From: Cannabis sativa
Taxonomy: Eukaryota; Streptophyta; Magnoliopsida; Rosales; Cannabaceae
Reading direction: 5' to 3'
Length of the DNA: 64,000 nt
Assembly: GCF_029168945.1 (NCBI RefSeq)
Contig: NC_083604.1
Location: forward strand, 34,467,686-34,531,685
Positions 1-11,915 of the stretch are shown in pieces. The translations under genes and the position numbers were made by a program. Each line of letters starts with the position of its first letter. Positions within the stretch are counted from its first letter, which is position 1. The notes under the pieces are model-generated. The model did no database searches and was not told the origin of the DNA. It saw only the letters and a list, made by a program, of their open reading frames with translations.

Positions 1-128
1 GAAAATAAAATATGTTAGAATTTTGGTATTTTTATAAACATATGTGATTACTTGTTATTTTCTAAACTTGTGTATGAATTTATTGAACCAAAACCTTACT
101 TTTTTTTATTGATATTTGTAGTGCCAAT
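1..128 (+). other. Untranslated leader end of copia element 1
   Basis: AT-rich stretch directly upstream of the gag remnant. It resembles the end of the leader of the other copia copies in this window, for example the stretch around 59280-59360 that reads through 'gtgtatgaatttat' and 'attgaacca'. The element's 5' LTR and most of its leader lie left of the window. Confidence 0.6.
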
Positions 129-755
129 ATGAATAACCCACACCCCGACCCACTCCTAGTCAATGTCTTAGCAAATGAACTTTATAGTGTGAAAATGCAC
201 CTTGGTAGTTGCATAAATTCGCACCTATTGATGATGAATCTAAAGTTCCAAAAAGCAAATCTACTTGGAATTGAATTATCAAAGGAACAATGGGTTCAAT
301 TCATACTTAATAGTCTTCCTCCAGAGTATAATGCATTTGTTGTATCTTACATGATCAACAATTTTAACTCTTCCAACATGGATAAGCTCGAAGCAGAAAT
401 ATGAGCTCATGAACGGAATCTTATTGCAATGCCACCTCCTGGTTTTGAAAACTTTAATCAGAGGAAAAGGATTAAGTATGAAGCTTTTAACAAAGCTGCT
501 TCTTCAAATACAATTGATAGTCATATTCTTCTATGTTCGAATTGTAATGAGAAGGGACATCAGGAAGAACGATGTCCCAGGCTTCTAAACAATTCAAATG
601 AAGGTAATGCTTTTGTCTTGGAATCATGTGTTTTCGAGAATTACAAATACGTATGGATTGTTCATTCTGGATCTACTAACCATGTTTGTTCTTCATTGCA
701 GCTGCTTGAAACTTTGGAAAATCTGCACTCAGAAGAGTTAAAGCTTAAAGTTTGA
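129..755 (+). pseudogene. gag: Degenerate copia gag and start of protease
   Basis: Gag packages retrotransposon RNA into cytoplasmic virus-like particles. One reading frame runs from ATG 129 and is broken by TGA at 402-404 and TGA at 753-755. The N-terminal part is much shorter than the 288-residue gag at 15536, so an internal deletion is likely. Residues such as FILNSLPPEYNAF match the copia-type gag family. A CCHC zinc knuckle (CSNCNEKGHQEERC, C-x2-C-x4-H-x4-C) lies at 534-575. The protease begins at about 654 with WIVHSGSTNHVC, where the catalytic Asp of the usual DSG motif is replaced by His. The frame continues into pol, so gag and pol were originally one polyprotein. Confidence 0.85.
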
Positions 756-3700
756 AATGGCGAGTTAGTATCGGTCCATGCCAAAGGAAAAGCCCGCCTC
801 AAGTTTCAAAAGAGATTTTTACTTTTAGAAAATGTTTTATTTATTCCAAACTTTAGTAGAAACTTGATTAGTGTTTCATGTTTACAAACACATCTTTATA
901 AATTGAATTTTTCGAGTACTATTTGTACAATTTCTCGTAATGGATTTCAATTTTGTGTTGCTTATATGGAATAAGGGCTTTATGTTTTGAGACCGGATAT
1001 ACAAAACGCACTAAACAATGAACTTTTCAATGTTGCTAGACCTAGAAACCTTAAAAGAAAAGAGATTGATAATGACGAACAAACTTACCTATGGCATTTA
1101 CATTTAGGTCACATAGGCTATGATAGACTCAATAGGCTAACCAAAGACGGTCCATTGAAAAATGTCGTCTTAGGTGAATTACCTGTATGCGAGTCCTGCC
1201 TAGAAGGAAAGATGACTAAACGTTCTTTCTCTGCAAAGGGGGAGCGTGCCAAACAACCCCTAGGGTGAGTACATTCAGATGTCTGTGGACCCCTGGATGT
1301 CAAAGCCCGAGGTGGTTATGAGTATTTCGTCACTTTCATTGACGATTTCTCTAGATATAGTTTCCTTTACCTAATGCAAAAGAAATCTGAAACTTTTGAA
1401 AAGTTTCAGGAATTTCATGCTTTGGCTCAAAAGCAATTAGGTAAAACATTAAAGATCTTGCGAACTGATAAGGGTGGAGAGTATATGGATATGCAGTTCA
1501 AAGATCATTTAATTGAACTTGGAATTGAATCCCAATATACTGCCCCTAGCACTCCACATCAAAATGGAGTAGTAGAAAGAAGAAATAGCACTCTTTTGGA
1601 AATGGTTAGGTCTATGCTGAGTTATTCAACTTTTTCTAGGTCCTTCTGGGGATATGCTATACAGATGGCAAATGACATTATAAATGTTGTTCCATCTAAA
1701 GCAATTCCTAAGACACCCGTCGAACTATGGAATGGTCGTACACCTAGTTTATGCCACTATAGGATTTGGGGGTGCCTTGCTCATGTCTTGACAAAGAAAG
1801 AAGGCAAACTGGAATCGCGAACAGAAGTTTGCATGTTTGTCGGAAATTTTAAAGAGACTAGGGGTGGACTATTTTATAGCTACAAGGATAAGAAAGTGTT
1901 TGTCTCTACAAATGCTACTTTCCTTGAAGAAAACTATATTAAAGACTACAAACCAAAGAGTAAAGTTGTGTTAGAGGAAATGCTTTCAGATATAACTCCT
2001 TCTAATGTTCCGTTCTCTTCTACTGAAGAAGAGGATAATCCCACTCCCTTAGTCGAAACAACTGAGAGAACTACCACTAAAGTTCTTGTTCAGAAGATCA
2101 CCGCTCCTCATTGAAGTGGGAGGGTTTCTACTAAACCGTCTCGTTATGGCTTGGATGGTGAAATTAATATGGTCGTTGGCAACAGTATTGAAGATGACCC
2201 ATTAACCTATAAACAGGAAATGGCAAGTACAGAACGGAAACGATGGTCAGCCGGCATGGATTCAGAAATTGATTCCATGAAAAACAACAAATTCTGGGAA
2301 TATGTAGACGCACCCGATGACTATCGTCCAATCGAATGTAAGTGGGTCTACAAGAAGAAAAGAGGCACTGGAGGCAAAGTCGAAACTTTTAAAGCTAGAC
2401 TGGTCGCTAAGTGTTACACCCAAAGAGAAGGTGTGGACTATGAGGAAAATTTTAGTCCAGTCCCCATGCTCAAATCCATCCAAATTCTTCTCTCCATCGC
2501 AGCCGCTTTCAATTATGAAATGTGCCAAATGGATGTCAAGACAGCCTTCCTTAATGGAATTCTTGAAGAAACCATCTATATGGAGCAACCTGAAGGCTAT
2601 GTTCTTCCAGGGCAGGAAAAGAAAGTTTGCAAACTCAATAGGTCCATTTATGGACTTAAGCAAGCTTCTTGTTCCTGGAACAAAAGGTTTGATGAAATTA
2701 TCAAGACCTACGGCTTTCTTCAGAATGAAGATCAACCTTGTGTTTACCAACTCAAGAAAAACCAAGTGGTAGTATTCCTGGTCCTTTATGTTGATGACAT
2801 TTTGATCATTGGCAACAATGTTAAGAAAATGACTGACATCAAGGAATGACTAGACACTCAATTCGAAATGAAAGATTTTGGTGAAGTTGCTTATGTTCTC
2901 GGTATTCAGATTATAAGAAATTAGAAGAACAGATCCCTTGCTCTCTCTCAAACAACTTACATTGATAAGGTTTTAGAGAGATTCTCAATGACAAACACCA
3001 AAGGGGTGACTATACCCTCTAGATATGGTATCCGTCTATCTAAGGAACAGTGTCCCAGTGATCCTCAAGAGATAGAGGACATAAGAAGAGTTCCTTATGC
3101 TTCTGCAGTTGGGAGTCTAATGTATGCAATGTTATGCACTAGACCTGACATCTGTTATGCAGTAGGAATCGTGAGCAGGTATCAGACAAATCCAGGACAT
3201 GAACATTGGAGTGTTGTTAAGCATATCTTGAAGTACTTGAAGAGTACAAGACAATTCGTGTTAGTCTACAAGGGTGGTGCTTTAAATCCTGTAGGCTATA
3301 CCGATTCAGATTTCCAGGCATGTCTTGATGACAGCAAATCTACATCTGGGATGGTGTTTACTCTTGGGGGTGGAGCAGTGGTTTGGAGAAGTGCTAAACA
3401 AACCGCGATTTCAGATGCTACCATGGAGGCAGAATATATAGCTCCTGCAGAGGCTGCCAAAGAACTTGTCTGGCTAAGAAAGTTCTTCAGAGGTCTCGGT
3501 GTCATCCCTTGAATGGAAAAACCTCTGGTTTTGCTTTGTGACAACACTAGAGCAATAGCCAACAGTATGGAGCCTCGAAGCCTTGAGAGAAGCAAGCATA
3601 TCGAAAGAAAGTATCACATCATCAGAGAATATGTGGCAAGAGGGGATGTACTAGTGGAAAAATTGGACACAGAGGACAACCTAGCTGATCCATTCACCAA

Positions 3701-3770
3701 GGTCTTGGCAGGAACTGCATTCAAAAAGCACTACTGTTACCGCTACACCTTCAATGTATTTTATCCTTAA
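756..3770 (+). pseudogene. pol: Degenerate Ty1-copia pol (protease, integrase, RT, RNase H)
   Basis: The same frame as gag continues without any frameshift but with TAA 972, TGA 1266, TGA 2112, TGA 2847, TAG 2922 and TGA 3510. The domain order, protease then integrase then reverse transcriptase then RNase H, is diagnostic of Ty1-copia. The integrase zinc finger lies at about 1090-1200 (HLHLGH, CESC). The catalytic acidic residues are near VHSDVCGP (about 1275), LRTDKGGEY (about 1460) and the PHQNGVVERRN block. RT motifs include FLNGILEETIYMEQPEGY, and the catalytic YVDD is at 2787-2798. RNase H shows YTDSDF and ATMEAEY. The RNase H style (GAVVWRSAKQ, YAMLCTRPDICYA) is like BARE-1/Angela elements, which is my inference. 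Homology to the LTR of element B takes over at about 3724, so the last codons read into LTR DNA. Confidence 0.93.
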
Positions 3771-4502
3771 AACACTTAACCCTGTATAAATGATATTTCA
3801 GCTAAGTGAAATGAGTTCTCCACCATTTATCTTTGTTTGGTTAAGCTTGAAGGAAATCATCCTTTACTTCTATTTGCCAAATAGAAGCTATAGATTCCAT
3901 ATTTATGTTAGCGCTCCCACTCAATTGCACTACCGTGTTCCCAAAATGTTCGTATCATCCTGACTCAAAAGTAGGCTTAACTAACAAATCAAAGAACACG
4001 AGTAACACTCTTGAGATTGAACCTAACCATATCAGGATTAAGATCATTTGATCTAGGATCAACAGGTGATATTGAATTGAATAGATATTACGGTAAATTT
4101 TAACATATCTAATCAAAGTTCAATATCGGTCGCTTCCGATGTATACTCCATACATCTGATACTGGTAAACTTTGCCAATGTCCTGGAAAGGACATAACAC
4201 TTTTCCAAGGTGTAAGAATACCTATCGGTGATTATACCATGTCAGTCTAAATCCAGTGTTCTGACAAATCAGGGAATAAACTTTTTGAACATATAATAAA
4301 GATTATATTCCACTGTGCTGACAACACTATAATCTTTAACAAACTCATATGTTCCGGACTTAAAAAGAATTCATACATTATGTACATATAATCATGAAAT
4401 AAATCATGTGAACCATGCAACATAAAATGTTATTTCTGATCTTTATTAATAAGTAAATCTGATTATATGAAATGAGTTTTATTTAGGGCATAAAACCCAA
4501 CA
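3724..4502 (-). repeat. Truncated 3' LTR of element B
   Basis: Nearly identical to 21446-22224, the matching part of B's 5' LTR. It ends with the rc of the LTR start (gggcataaaacccaaca) followed by a PPT. The other 1.1 kb of this LTR is missing. The join to copia element 1 falls where both sequences read cattcaaaaagcac / cattgaaaaggcac, an imperfect match of about 15 bases that suggests homology-assisted deletion or recombination. Confidence 0.88.
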
Positions 4503-4517
4503 AACTCCCACTTGCAC
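4503..4517 (-). other. Polypurine tract of element B
   Basis: The rc reads gtgcaagtgggagtt, directly adjoining the LTR start TGTTGGG. The same sequence precedes the LTRs at 18304 and 48043, as expected for the plus-strand primer of reverse transcription. Confidence 0.85.
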
Positions 4518-6760
4518 TAATATAAAACAAAAAGTGCATTTCAAATAATCATTAACACCTTGATATACCAATCAAGTGTAATAGTAGTAAACTCCTCGTA
4601 ATAGGATCTGACAGGTTGAATTAAACACAACCTCTTCTCCACCATTACTCTTCCTTAATCACAAAATCCTTGATAATGTGAAATTCCTCTCTATATATCT
4701 ACTCTCTTGGGGTACTGGATTCTATACTTTTGGCAACTATTCTTTTGTTATTCAGGAAGTAACCCTAGTAGTTAAGGCAAGTTGGAACGGTGCCATAAAT
4801 GTATAGAACTTTCCTTAGACTGAATAAGTACCTTTCCTGCAACTTTTAACATTCAATCTCTTTCTGGTAGACCAAGTGATTTCAGATAGGTTTTTACACT
4901 TCTCCAAAATCACCATTCCACCCCCAGAGTAATCACCATCTTATCAGCAGACTTTCTAGCACACAGGCAAGTCTCGAAATCTTATGTGGTGTAGTCTAAG
5001 AGTTTCAAAAACACCCTTATCGACTAACATATAGTTCCTCTTCTTAATCTTAAAATTTACTTGATTGTCTTCCAATGTTCTTCTCCTGGATTAATCTGAT
5101 ACCTACTCATTACTCCCACTCAACAGCAGATGTCTGGTCTAAGGCATACAAAAGCATATCTGAGACCTCTCACTGTTGATTTAAGAAATTCTTTTATGGC
5201 TTTATCTTTTCTGGAATAGTTGAGACTTTTCCTTAGATAAATAAAATCTATATCTAAGAAGTTGTGAAGCTTCTATAGATTGACATTGGAAAGAAAATTC
5301 TTCAGCATCTTAAAGTAAGTTGCTCGCATTAGAGTAAGTAATTACCAGGTATACCACAAGCCATAGGTTTAGATAAACTCAAACCTATAATACTAGGAAC
5401 AGGAAGTTTTGTTAAGTCCATTGAATAGACTTATTAACTATAATTTCCTTTCATGTCCTTGTAACAGAAAACTTTAGGTTACTCCATGTGAATGGATCAA
5501 ACCATAGTTCTATTGGCTTTCTTCTTAGTTTCTTATCTTGACAATCCATTACTTGTTTAAACTCACAATGGATTTTAATCACTAGTGTCTTCCAAGTTAT
5601 AAGAAGGTGAGTTCCTTTAAAGTGAATTATGTCTAAGAAAACTAAATGGTATTCACCTCTTCGGTTGTGTTAAGACAATAGAGGCAGTGGAATCATCTTG
5701 TAAAGAATAAGATGATAGAACACTTTTGGAATCAAGAAAAATAATATCTCCTTTATTTGCTACTTTATTTTCAGACTTAGTCATTTTCTTAGAAAAGTAG
5801 TATTTGTTTAAACAAACACTTTCTTATCTAATGACTATGGGATGCTCCACCCCTAATCACTTAGAATAGCTAACAAACATGCAAACTAAGGTTAGCAGTT
5901 CTAGCTTTTCTTAAGATTTCGATTAGGTCATCCATGAATCTAGTAATGATTTACATTAAGTATACAACCATTGCATCATTCTGAAATTTTATTATCATAG
6001 AAGGATTTAGGCAACGACTAGTAACTAATCATCAATATGCAACTCGAATTTTTGGGGAGGTAAGTTTGGATATAATTCAAAAATCAAATTAATGATCTTT
6101 GAACTGCATATCTACTAACTTTTTCTCCACCCCTATCAGTTCGCAAGATCTTTAACCACTTACCATTGCTAGAAATTCATGAAATTTTTCAAACATTTCA
6201 AATCTCTTTTGCGTAAGGTAAAATCTAGAGTGATCGTTTTAAGAATACAACGAAAACTCATATCCAGCCCTGAACGTACATCCATCTACGAATGAGATGA
6301 ACTTACTTTCAGTTGATATAGGCATATTATCTCTTTGTAGAGAATGATCTTGTCAAAATCACTATGATCAAGATACAAATGCCTTAGATTTATAAAATAT
6401 GTGGTTGTATCTTTTGATGACTTAAGTTACATCAAAGAGTTCTTAGAATAGTGCAAGTGGATTCTGGTCACAGAATACTAAACTCATACAGTTTGAATCC
6501 ATTGATAGAAAATGGTTATTAAACACTTGTGAAAGTGTAACTGTATAATTAGTAACTCTTTCTTGGACCACCACTACTAATCTAACTCTATGATTTGCCT
6601 ATACAAGTAGGAGATATCTAAGATTGAGGATTTATATCATTTTGGTATAGAATTCCGGGAATATAATCATATACGTCATCTAATTTCTTAAGAGAAATTA
6701 AGCTGATTCCAAATGAATAAGCTAAGAGGAATTAGGATAATTTTGTTTTAAATAAGAATC
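4518..6760 (-). other. Pol-deleted 3' region of B with RNase H vestige
   Basis: No open frame of note. On the minus strand, 4965-4890 reads gatggtgattactctgggg followed by a stretch matching tttggagaagtg. This resembles the DNA of copia element 1 at 3345-3400 that encodes the RNase H residues MVFTLGGGAVVWRS, so this is eroded pol. The stretch around 6250-6330 matches the interior of element E just left of 60141, showing that B and E are the same subfamily. Confidence 0.6.
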
Positions 6761-7460
6761 CAACGATGCTCCGATTAGCGAGAGTCAAAGTAATCTTATT
6801 TATACAATCTTCTTGTTTCATATTGTAAAACACTAGTCTAAGGTGTCATCAATTGATGAACAGCTAGATGTTGCATATACAATATTTATCTTTCGAGATC
6901 TAACACTATTATGTTAGTCTAATGGTGAAAATCCATTAGGGATTTATCTCATTAGAAAAACAAATCAAGTTAGACCAACAATGAGGATTCGAAATTAAAC
7001 TACAATTTAATAACTGAAAATAACATGGTTCAATACAAATTCATACACAATTCAGAAATTATGAAGCATATAGCAAGTAGGAATGACAAGTGAAAATACT
7101 AAAACATACAATCCTAAATAATTTCCAAGGTTTTCAACAAACTGATATCAGTGTCCCGTTTAGGCGAGAGTCAAAGCTACCATTCATTAAATAGAGTTGT
7201 CAGCTCATCTAAAATGTCAAACATTCTAGCAACCTTTTATTCGATCAAGATGTGAATACGCGTTGTCCCGTTTAGGCGAGAGTCAAGGCTATTCTATCTT
7301 ATGAGCTTCCACCATTGTTTCATATTCTTGCAAGTCTTATACAGTCGCCACCATTAGGGTGGTCATAAACTATATAAAAAACTTACAAGATTACTTATCT
7401 TTCGAGATTAAACGGTGCTAACTTTCTAATGAACGTTCCTCCATTAGGGAGGATTACTCA
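6760..7460 (-). other. Conserved leader modules of B (CTAAT hairpins, GACTCTCGCC motifs)
   Basis: Minus-strand leader block. Stem-loops with a CTAAT loop (written here as attag on +) are at 7437-7453 (6-bp stem), 7348-7362 (5-bp stem) and 6930-6944 (5-bp stem). The motif GACTCTCGCCTAAACGGGAC is exact at 7264-7284 and 7152-7172, and a decayed third copy is at 6773-6787. Palindrome ACTGATATCAGT is at 7141-7152. The same order occurs in A, D and E. The block around 6930-6780 is a diverged second copy of the module and stands where gag stands in A and D. Confidence 0.75.
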
Positions 7461-10103
7461 CTAAAACAATAGCTATGTAAAACCAACAATGGAGATCGAA
7501 TATCCTTATAATAATAAAGCTCATTATTTTATGAAGGGTTGTATTTTCTTCTAATATTTATTTTAAATATATATTTAATTGAAATTTCCAATTTAGAATG
7601 AAAAATTCCAAATATAAATTTTAATTTAATATTTATAAATTATACTTAGATGGATATAAAATAACGTGAATTATTCCATCTTAGTAATAATTTCCATAAA
7701 TATTTAGAAAATTATTCAATTTAAGTTGTTTCAAAATTAATTTAAATTAATTTACAACTCAAATTTAATTTTCTATAAATATATATTGCATTTTCGAAAA
7801 TTCTTTTAAAATAAAATAAAAATAAATCCTGGAAAATTACTCTCATTTTATGTTGGCCCAAAATTAATAAAAATTAATTTTCAACAAAAAAAAATAATTT
7901 CCCTATTTAATTAAATATCTAAGAAAAATTTTAAATATTTAAGTATCATGATTAAAAATCAACTTAAATATTAATTTTCTATTTAATTAAATACACTAGA
8001 AAAATACTTCAAGCAAAACAGATAATATCTATCTAGACTTTCATAGACTAATTAATCTAATTTCTAATTATAATATATTTAGTTCATTTATTTTAATTAA
8101 TCATTAAATGAAAAAATTAATGATTTAAGTTGGTCTAAAATTAATTTTCAACTTTAATCTATTTTTCAAATAAAATTCAAAATTTCTACATTAAAGAAAT
8201 GCAATTTCGAAATTTTGGGAAATGATTAATAAAATAAAATAAAATATATTTTGAAAATTATTCAAACTTAAGCTATTATGAAATAAGATTCCAAACTTAA
8301 AATAATTTTCAACTTTAATTAAATAACATGAAATAACAATGTTAAAGTATCATGATGAAAATCAACTTAGATATTGAATTTTTAATTTAATTAAATGTAT
8401 TAAATTCAAGAAATAAATAATTAAGTATAGAGGAAACTTAATTATTAATTCTAGTTTAATACTAGGAAAATATTCTAAACTTAGATTGTACCAAAATTAA
8501 TTAAGAAACAATTAATTTCACAATCAATGATATTTTCCTATTTAATATTAGAAATAATAATTAGTAATAGAAATAACTATCTAGAATATATATCATTGAC
8601 TAAGTGTTTTTCTAAAATTAACTTTAAAATATTACATGAAAAGTAAATTTCATATATTTTAAAAGTTAATTATGTTGCTAATTCAATTTTAATTAGGTTA
8701 GACTAATATAATTAACCTAATACAATTATTTAAATAAGGCAAATGGGCCTTCACAATTGGGATAGTTCATGTGAGGGGGAGCTAGGTTCAGTATGTCGTA
8801 CCCACTTCTATGGCCCACAACTCTCACACAAGGCCCAAAAGAGATGAATTTAACCTTAAAATAAACAATTGTTATTCATTGAATAAGCCCAAATCTAATT
8901 GAACCTAAATAAATTTTCTTATGTCAAAATTTATTTTAGCAACCTAGTCCATTTACTTAGTAAAAACTTAAATGGGCTTCCTATATGCATCTAAGCCCAA
9001 AAGCAAACATATAGGCTCACACAGGTCAAATGATTTGGATGGGCCCTATCATGTTACTAGGTTTACACAGATGAAAGAAGTACAAAATTTACCTGTTACA
9101 AATTATTTATAAGATCTATCGTCAATTGGACTATGATTAAAATTAGATCATTGGATCATGATCTGTCAACAAATTAATCATAGCAATTTAGATCAGATAA
9201 ATAATAGGTTTGTAAAAAAAAAGTTTTGAATAAACAATATAAATAAACAAACATTGTCCATGTAACTGATGTGAAAATAAGATATGAATATAATTAAATT
9301 ATTATTCTTACACTAACCAAATAAAGGAAACTAATTTTAAAATATCTAGGTTTATTTGAATCAAATTAAATTAAATATCTAATAAGATCAATGATTTGAA
9401 AGGAAAGAATCTTCAATATCACTTTCAGATCTTATAATTTAATGAAATAAACCAATTTTAAAATAGATTTGGTTAGATAATTATTATTTTAGAAATAAAA
9501 TAATAAATGAATAATAATTACCATAATTATATGTCAAAATATCTCAAATTAAGCAATATTCAAATCTCTACAAAAATATCTATGTTATTTAAATATTTAA
9601 GATATGATTTATAAATTTCTAATAAGGAAAAAATGATATATATATAGAGAAAAAATATCATTTTTAAACTTATAATTTATAAATAATTAAATATTTAACA
9701 AAATAACAAATTTTTTAATTTGAAAAAACATTATGGTAAGTATATCTATAAAAATATCTATGTTAATTTCAAATTTATTAATTATTTAATTTGTCATATA
9801 AGATAATTTTAATATAATATTTTAAATAAAAAGACAAAGTTATCTTTTAATTTAAAATATCTTAAATATCAAAATATCTAATCTTATGATTAAATAATAA
9901 ATAAATATTAAAGAAGTTAACAAATTTTTAAATCTGACCATAATAGAAAATATTTAAAATTAGAAACATTCCAAAATAGAAATATATAAAATTGGAAAAA
10001 ATTCCAAATTGAAAATATTTAAAATTGGAAACATTTCAATTTAGAAATATTTAAAATTGGAAAAATGAATTTTGGGAAAATCCCATGAAAAAATCGCAAT
10101 TTT

Positions 10104-10310
10104 TATGAAAGCAGCCCAGTAGGCTGCATCTGCAGCCCAGGAGAGGCTACTAGCAGCCTGTCACGCGCACGGATGGAGTGCACCCAGCCGAGGAACCTCG
10201 GGAGATGCAGGGTGCATGGGCGGGATTCATGGGCGCTGGCAGGGGTGACACGGGCGGAACAGCAGGGTGCTCGCGCGCGCGTGATGCGTGCGATTGAGCA
10301 CCCATGCATA
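10104..10310 (-). other. GC-rich hairpin island in B leader
   Basis: An abrupt GC-rich patch inside AT-rich leader, a few hundred nt downstream of the PBS in element coordinates. It includes the perfect stem-loop GCAGCC/GGCTGC at 10111-10127 and runs of CGCGCG. Other copies have a GC-rich patch at the same relative place but mostly with different sequence. Confidence 0.6.
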
Positions 10311-10469
10311 GCCGAAATCCCGATTTTCCAAAATTCATAACTTTCTCAATTTTTATCGGAATCGAGTTCCGTAAAAACAAAAATTGCTCAATTTTTCACA
10401 AGGAATCCAAATAAAATATTTTCAAAAATTGAAAAAATATTTTTCATGGAAAACGAAACAGTACAACAT

Positions 10470-10474
10470 CAACA
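10470..10474. repeat. Target-site duplication CAACA (left) of A
   Basis: CAACA immediately precedes the LTR start TGTTGGG. The identical 5 bases follow the 3' LTR at 20200-20204. A 5-bp duplication is the rule for copia integrases. Confidence 0.88.
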
Positions 10475-11895
10475 TGTTGGGTTTTATGCCTTAAATAAAA
10501 CTCTTTACAATTTGATTAGTTATCAATATAAGAAATTTGAAGTGATTGATGTTTGCATGAATTTTACATGCTAATGGTTTAATATGTTTATTACAATTAC
10601 ACACACAAAATCAGTTAAATCCAGATCATATGTTTATTCACAATTACAGTATCGTCAACACATTGGAATGTGATTGTGATCATATGAATCAAAAGACTTG
10701 GTCCCTGTTTCATCAGTGTTATTGGATTTACACTAATGTGATAATCAGCGATGATGTGTACTTACACTTGGAGTAAGTGTTATGTTCTTTCCAGGACATT
10801 AGTAAAGTATACTAGTATCGAATGTATGGAGTATACATTGGACTGGACCGATATTGCAACTAAGTTAAGATATTACAAACCTACCGTTACACATATCTTT
10901 CCAAGTCAATATTAGTAGTTGATCTTAAGATTAAAAGAATCTAAATCCTGATATGCTTAGGCTCAACTCAGGAGTGCTATTCATGTTCTTTGATTTATTA
11001 GTTAAGCCTACTTTTGGGTCAGGGTGATACATATATTTTGGGAACATGATAGTATGATTGAGTTGGAGTGCTGAACATAAATATGGAATCTATAGCTTCT
11101 ACTGGTGTATAGAAGTCAAGTGATGATTCCCTTCGAGCTTAGCAAATAGAAGTAAATGGATGAGCTCTTGTTTAACTGACTAATGATTAGATCACTAAAC
11201 ACCATTTACAGGTAGCTAAGTGTTTTAAGGGGCAAAATACATTGAGGGCTGAGAACAGTAAAGAAATCCCATCTCGATGTAGATCATCTATATAGAGGAT
11301 CTTTAAATCACAATAAGATTATAACAATGGTTAAATGAGATAGTATATTGATATCGTGGAACATACAATATGCTCTATATAAGTCTGAGAGTGCAATTCT
11401 AAGTTCTAAGAGTGGATTCAACAAAGAATTAATAAGTAGGAATTTACTTGGTAAATTTGGTTCACTTATTGGAAGCTCAGCATATAGATCCATGGTCCCC
11501 ATTCTACTTGAGAATATTCTGCTTGTAAGACTCATTAATTGATTCATGATTGATCAATTATAACTCTAAAGTTAGACTATGTCTAATTTTATGAATTTTC
11601 ACTAAGCAGGGGTGAAATTGTAAAGAAAAGAGTTTCTAGGTTTATTTATTTATTAATGGACTTTATATGTCTAATAAATAATTAAATTAAATGACAATAT
11701 TATTTAATAATCTATTTTGGTTATTAAATAATTAGTTTTGGCATTTAATTACGCCATTAATTACGCTGCATCAATATAAGGTTTTCTTAACTTTATATGT
11801 GTTTAATTTATCGTTTTTAGAAAGTTCATATTTAGGGTGTTTAAACAACATACTTGTGAGTAGATCTAAGATCCTGGTAAAATAAATTTTCGACA
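10475..11895 (+). repeat. 5' LTR of A, internally deleted
   Basis: It starts TGTTGGGTTTTATGCC and ends TTCGACA before the PBS. At 1,421 bp it is about 480 bp shorter than the 3' LTR. The gap lies after 'ggcatttaa' (about 11747) and removes the segment matching about 19562-20060, which contains the TATA box CTATAAATAG and the presumed transcription start. Both LTRs are otherwise very similar. The deletion should prevent normal transcription of A. Confidence 0.88.
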
Positions 11896-11897
11896 AC

Positions 11898-11915
11898 TAG
11901 TATCAAAGCCATGGT
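11898..11915 (+). other. Primer-binding site of A (initiator-Met tRNA)
   Basis: TAGTATCAAAGCCATGG lies 2 nt after the LTR. It is a slightly mutated form of TGGTATCAGAGCC, the standard plant copia PBS complementary to the 3' end of initiator methionine tRNA. Confidence 0.8.

Larger units (their letters stand above)
7461..10474 (-). other. Long AT-rich untranslated leader of B
   Basis: About 3 kb, very AT-rich, with no coding frame. It contains the conserved hairpin closed by TGGGCCTT 8744-8751 / AAGGCCCA 8830-8837 and the stem CCTATATG 8980-8987 / CATATAGG 9008-9015, both shared with the other leaders. The leader is cut at 10474 by insertion of A and resumes at 20205. Confidence 0.75.

Noticed and set aside
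2262..2765. 167-codon ORF antisense to copia RT
   Set aside because: Shadow of the pol frame; no domain and no conservation expected.
11308..11547. Overlapping ORFs on both strands (64-79 codons) that recur at 19120-19354, 24387-24614 and 46968-47202
   Set aside because: They lie inside LTRs and recur only because the LTR is repeated. They lack a constant start or stop among the more distant LTR subfamilies and resemble no protein I know.
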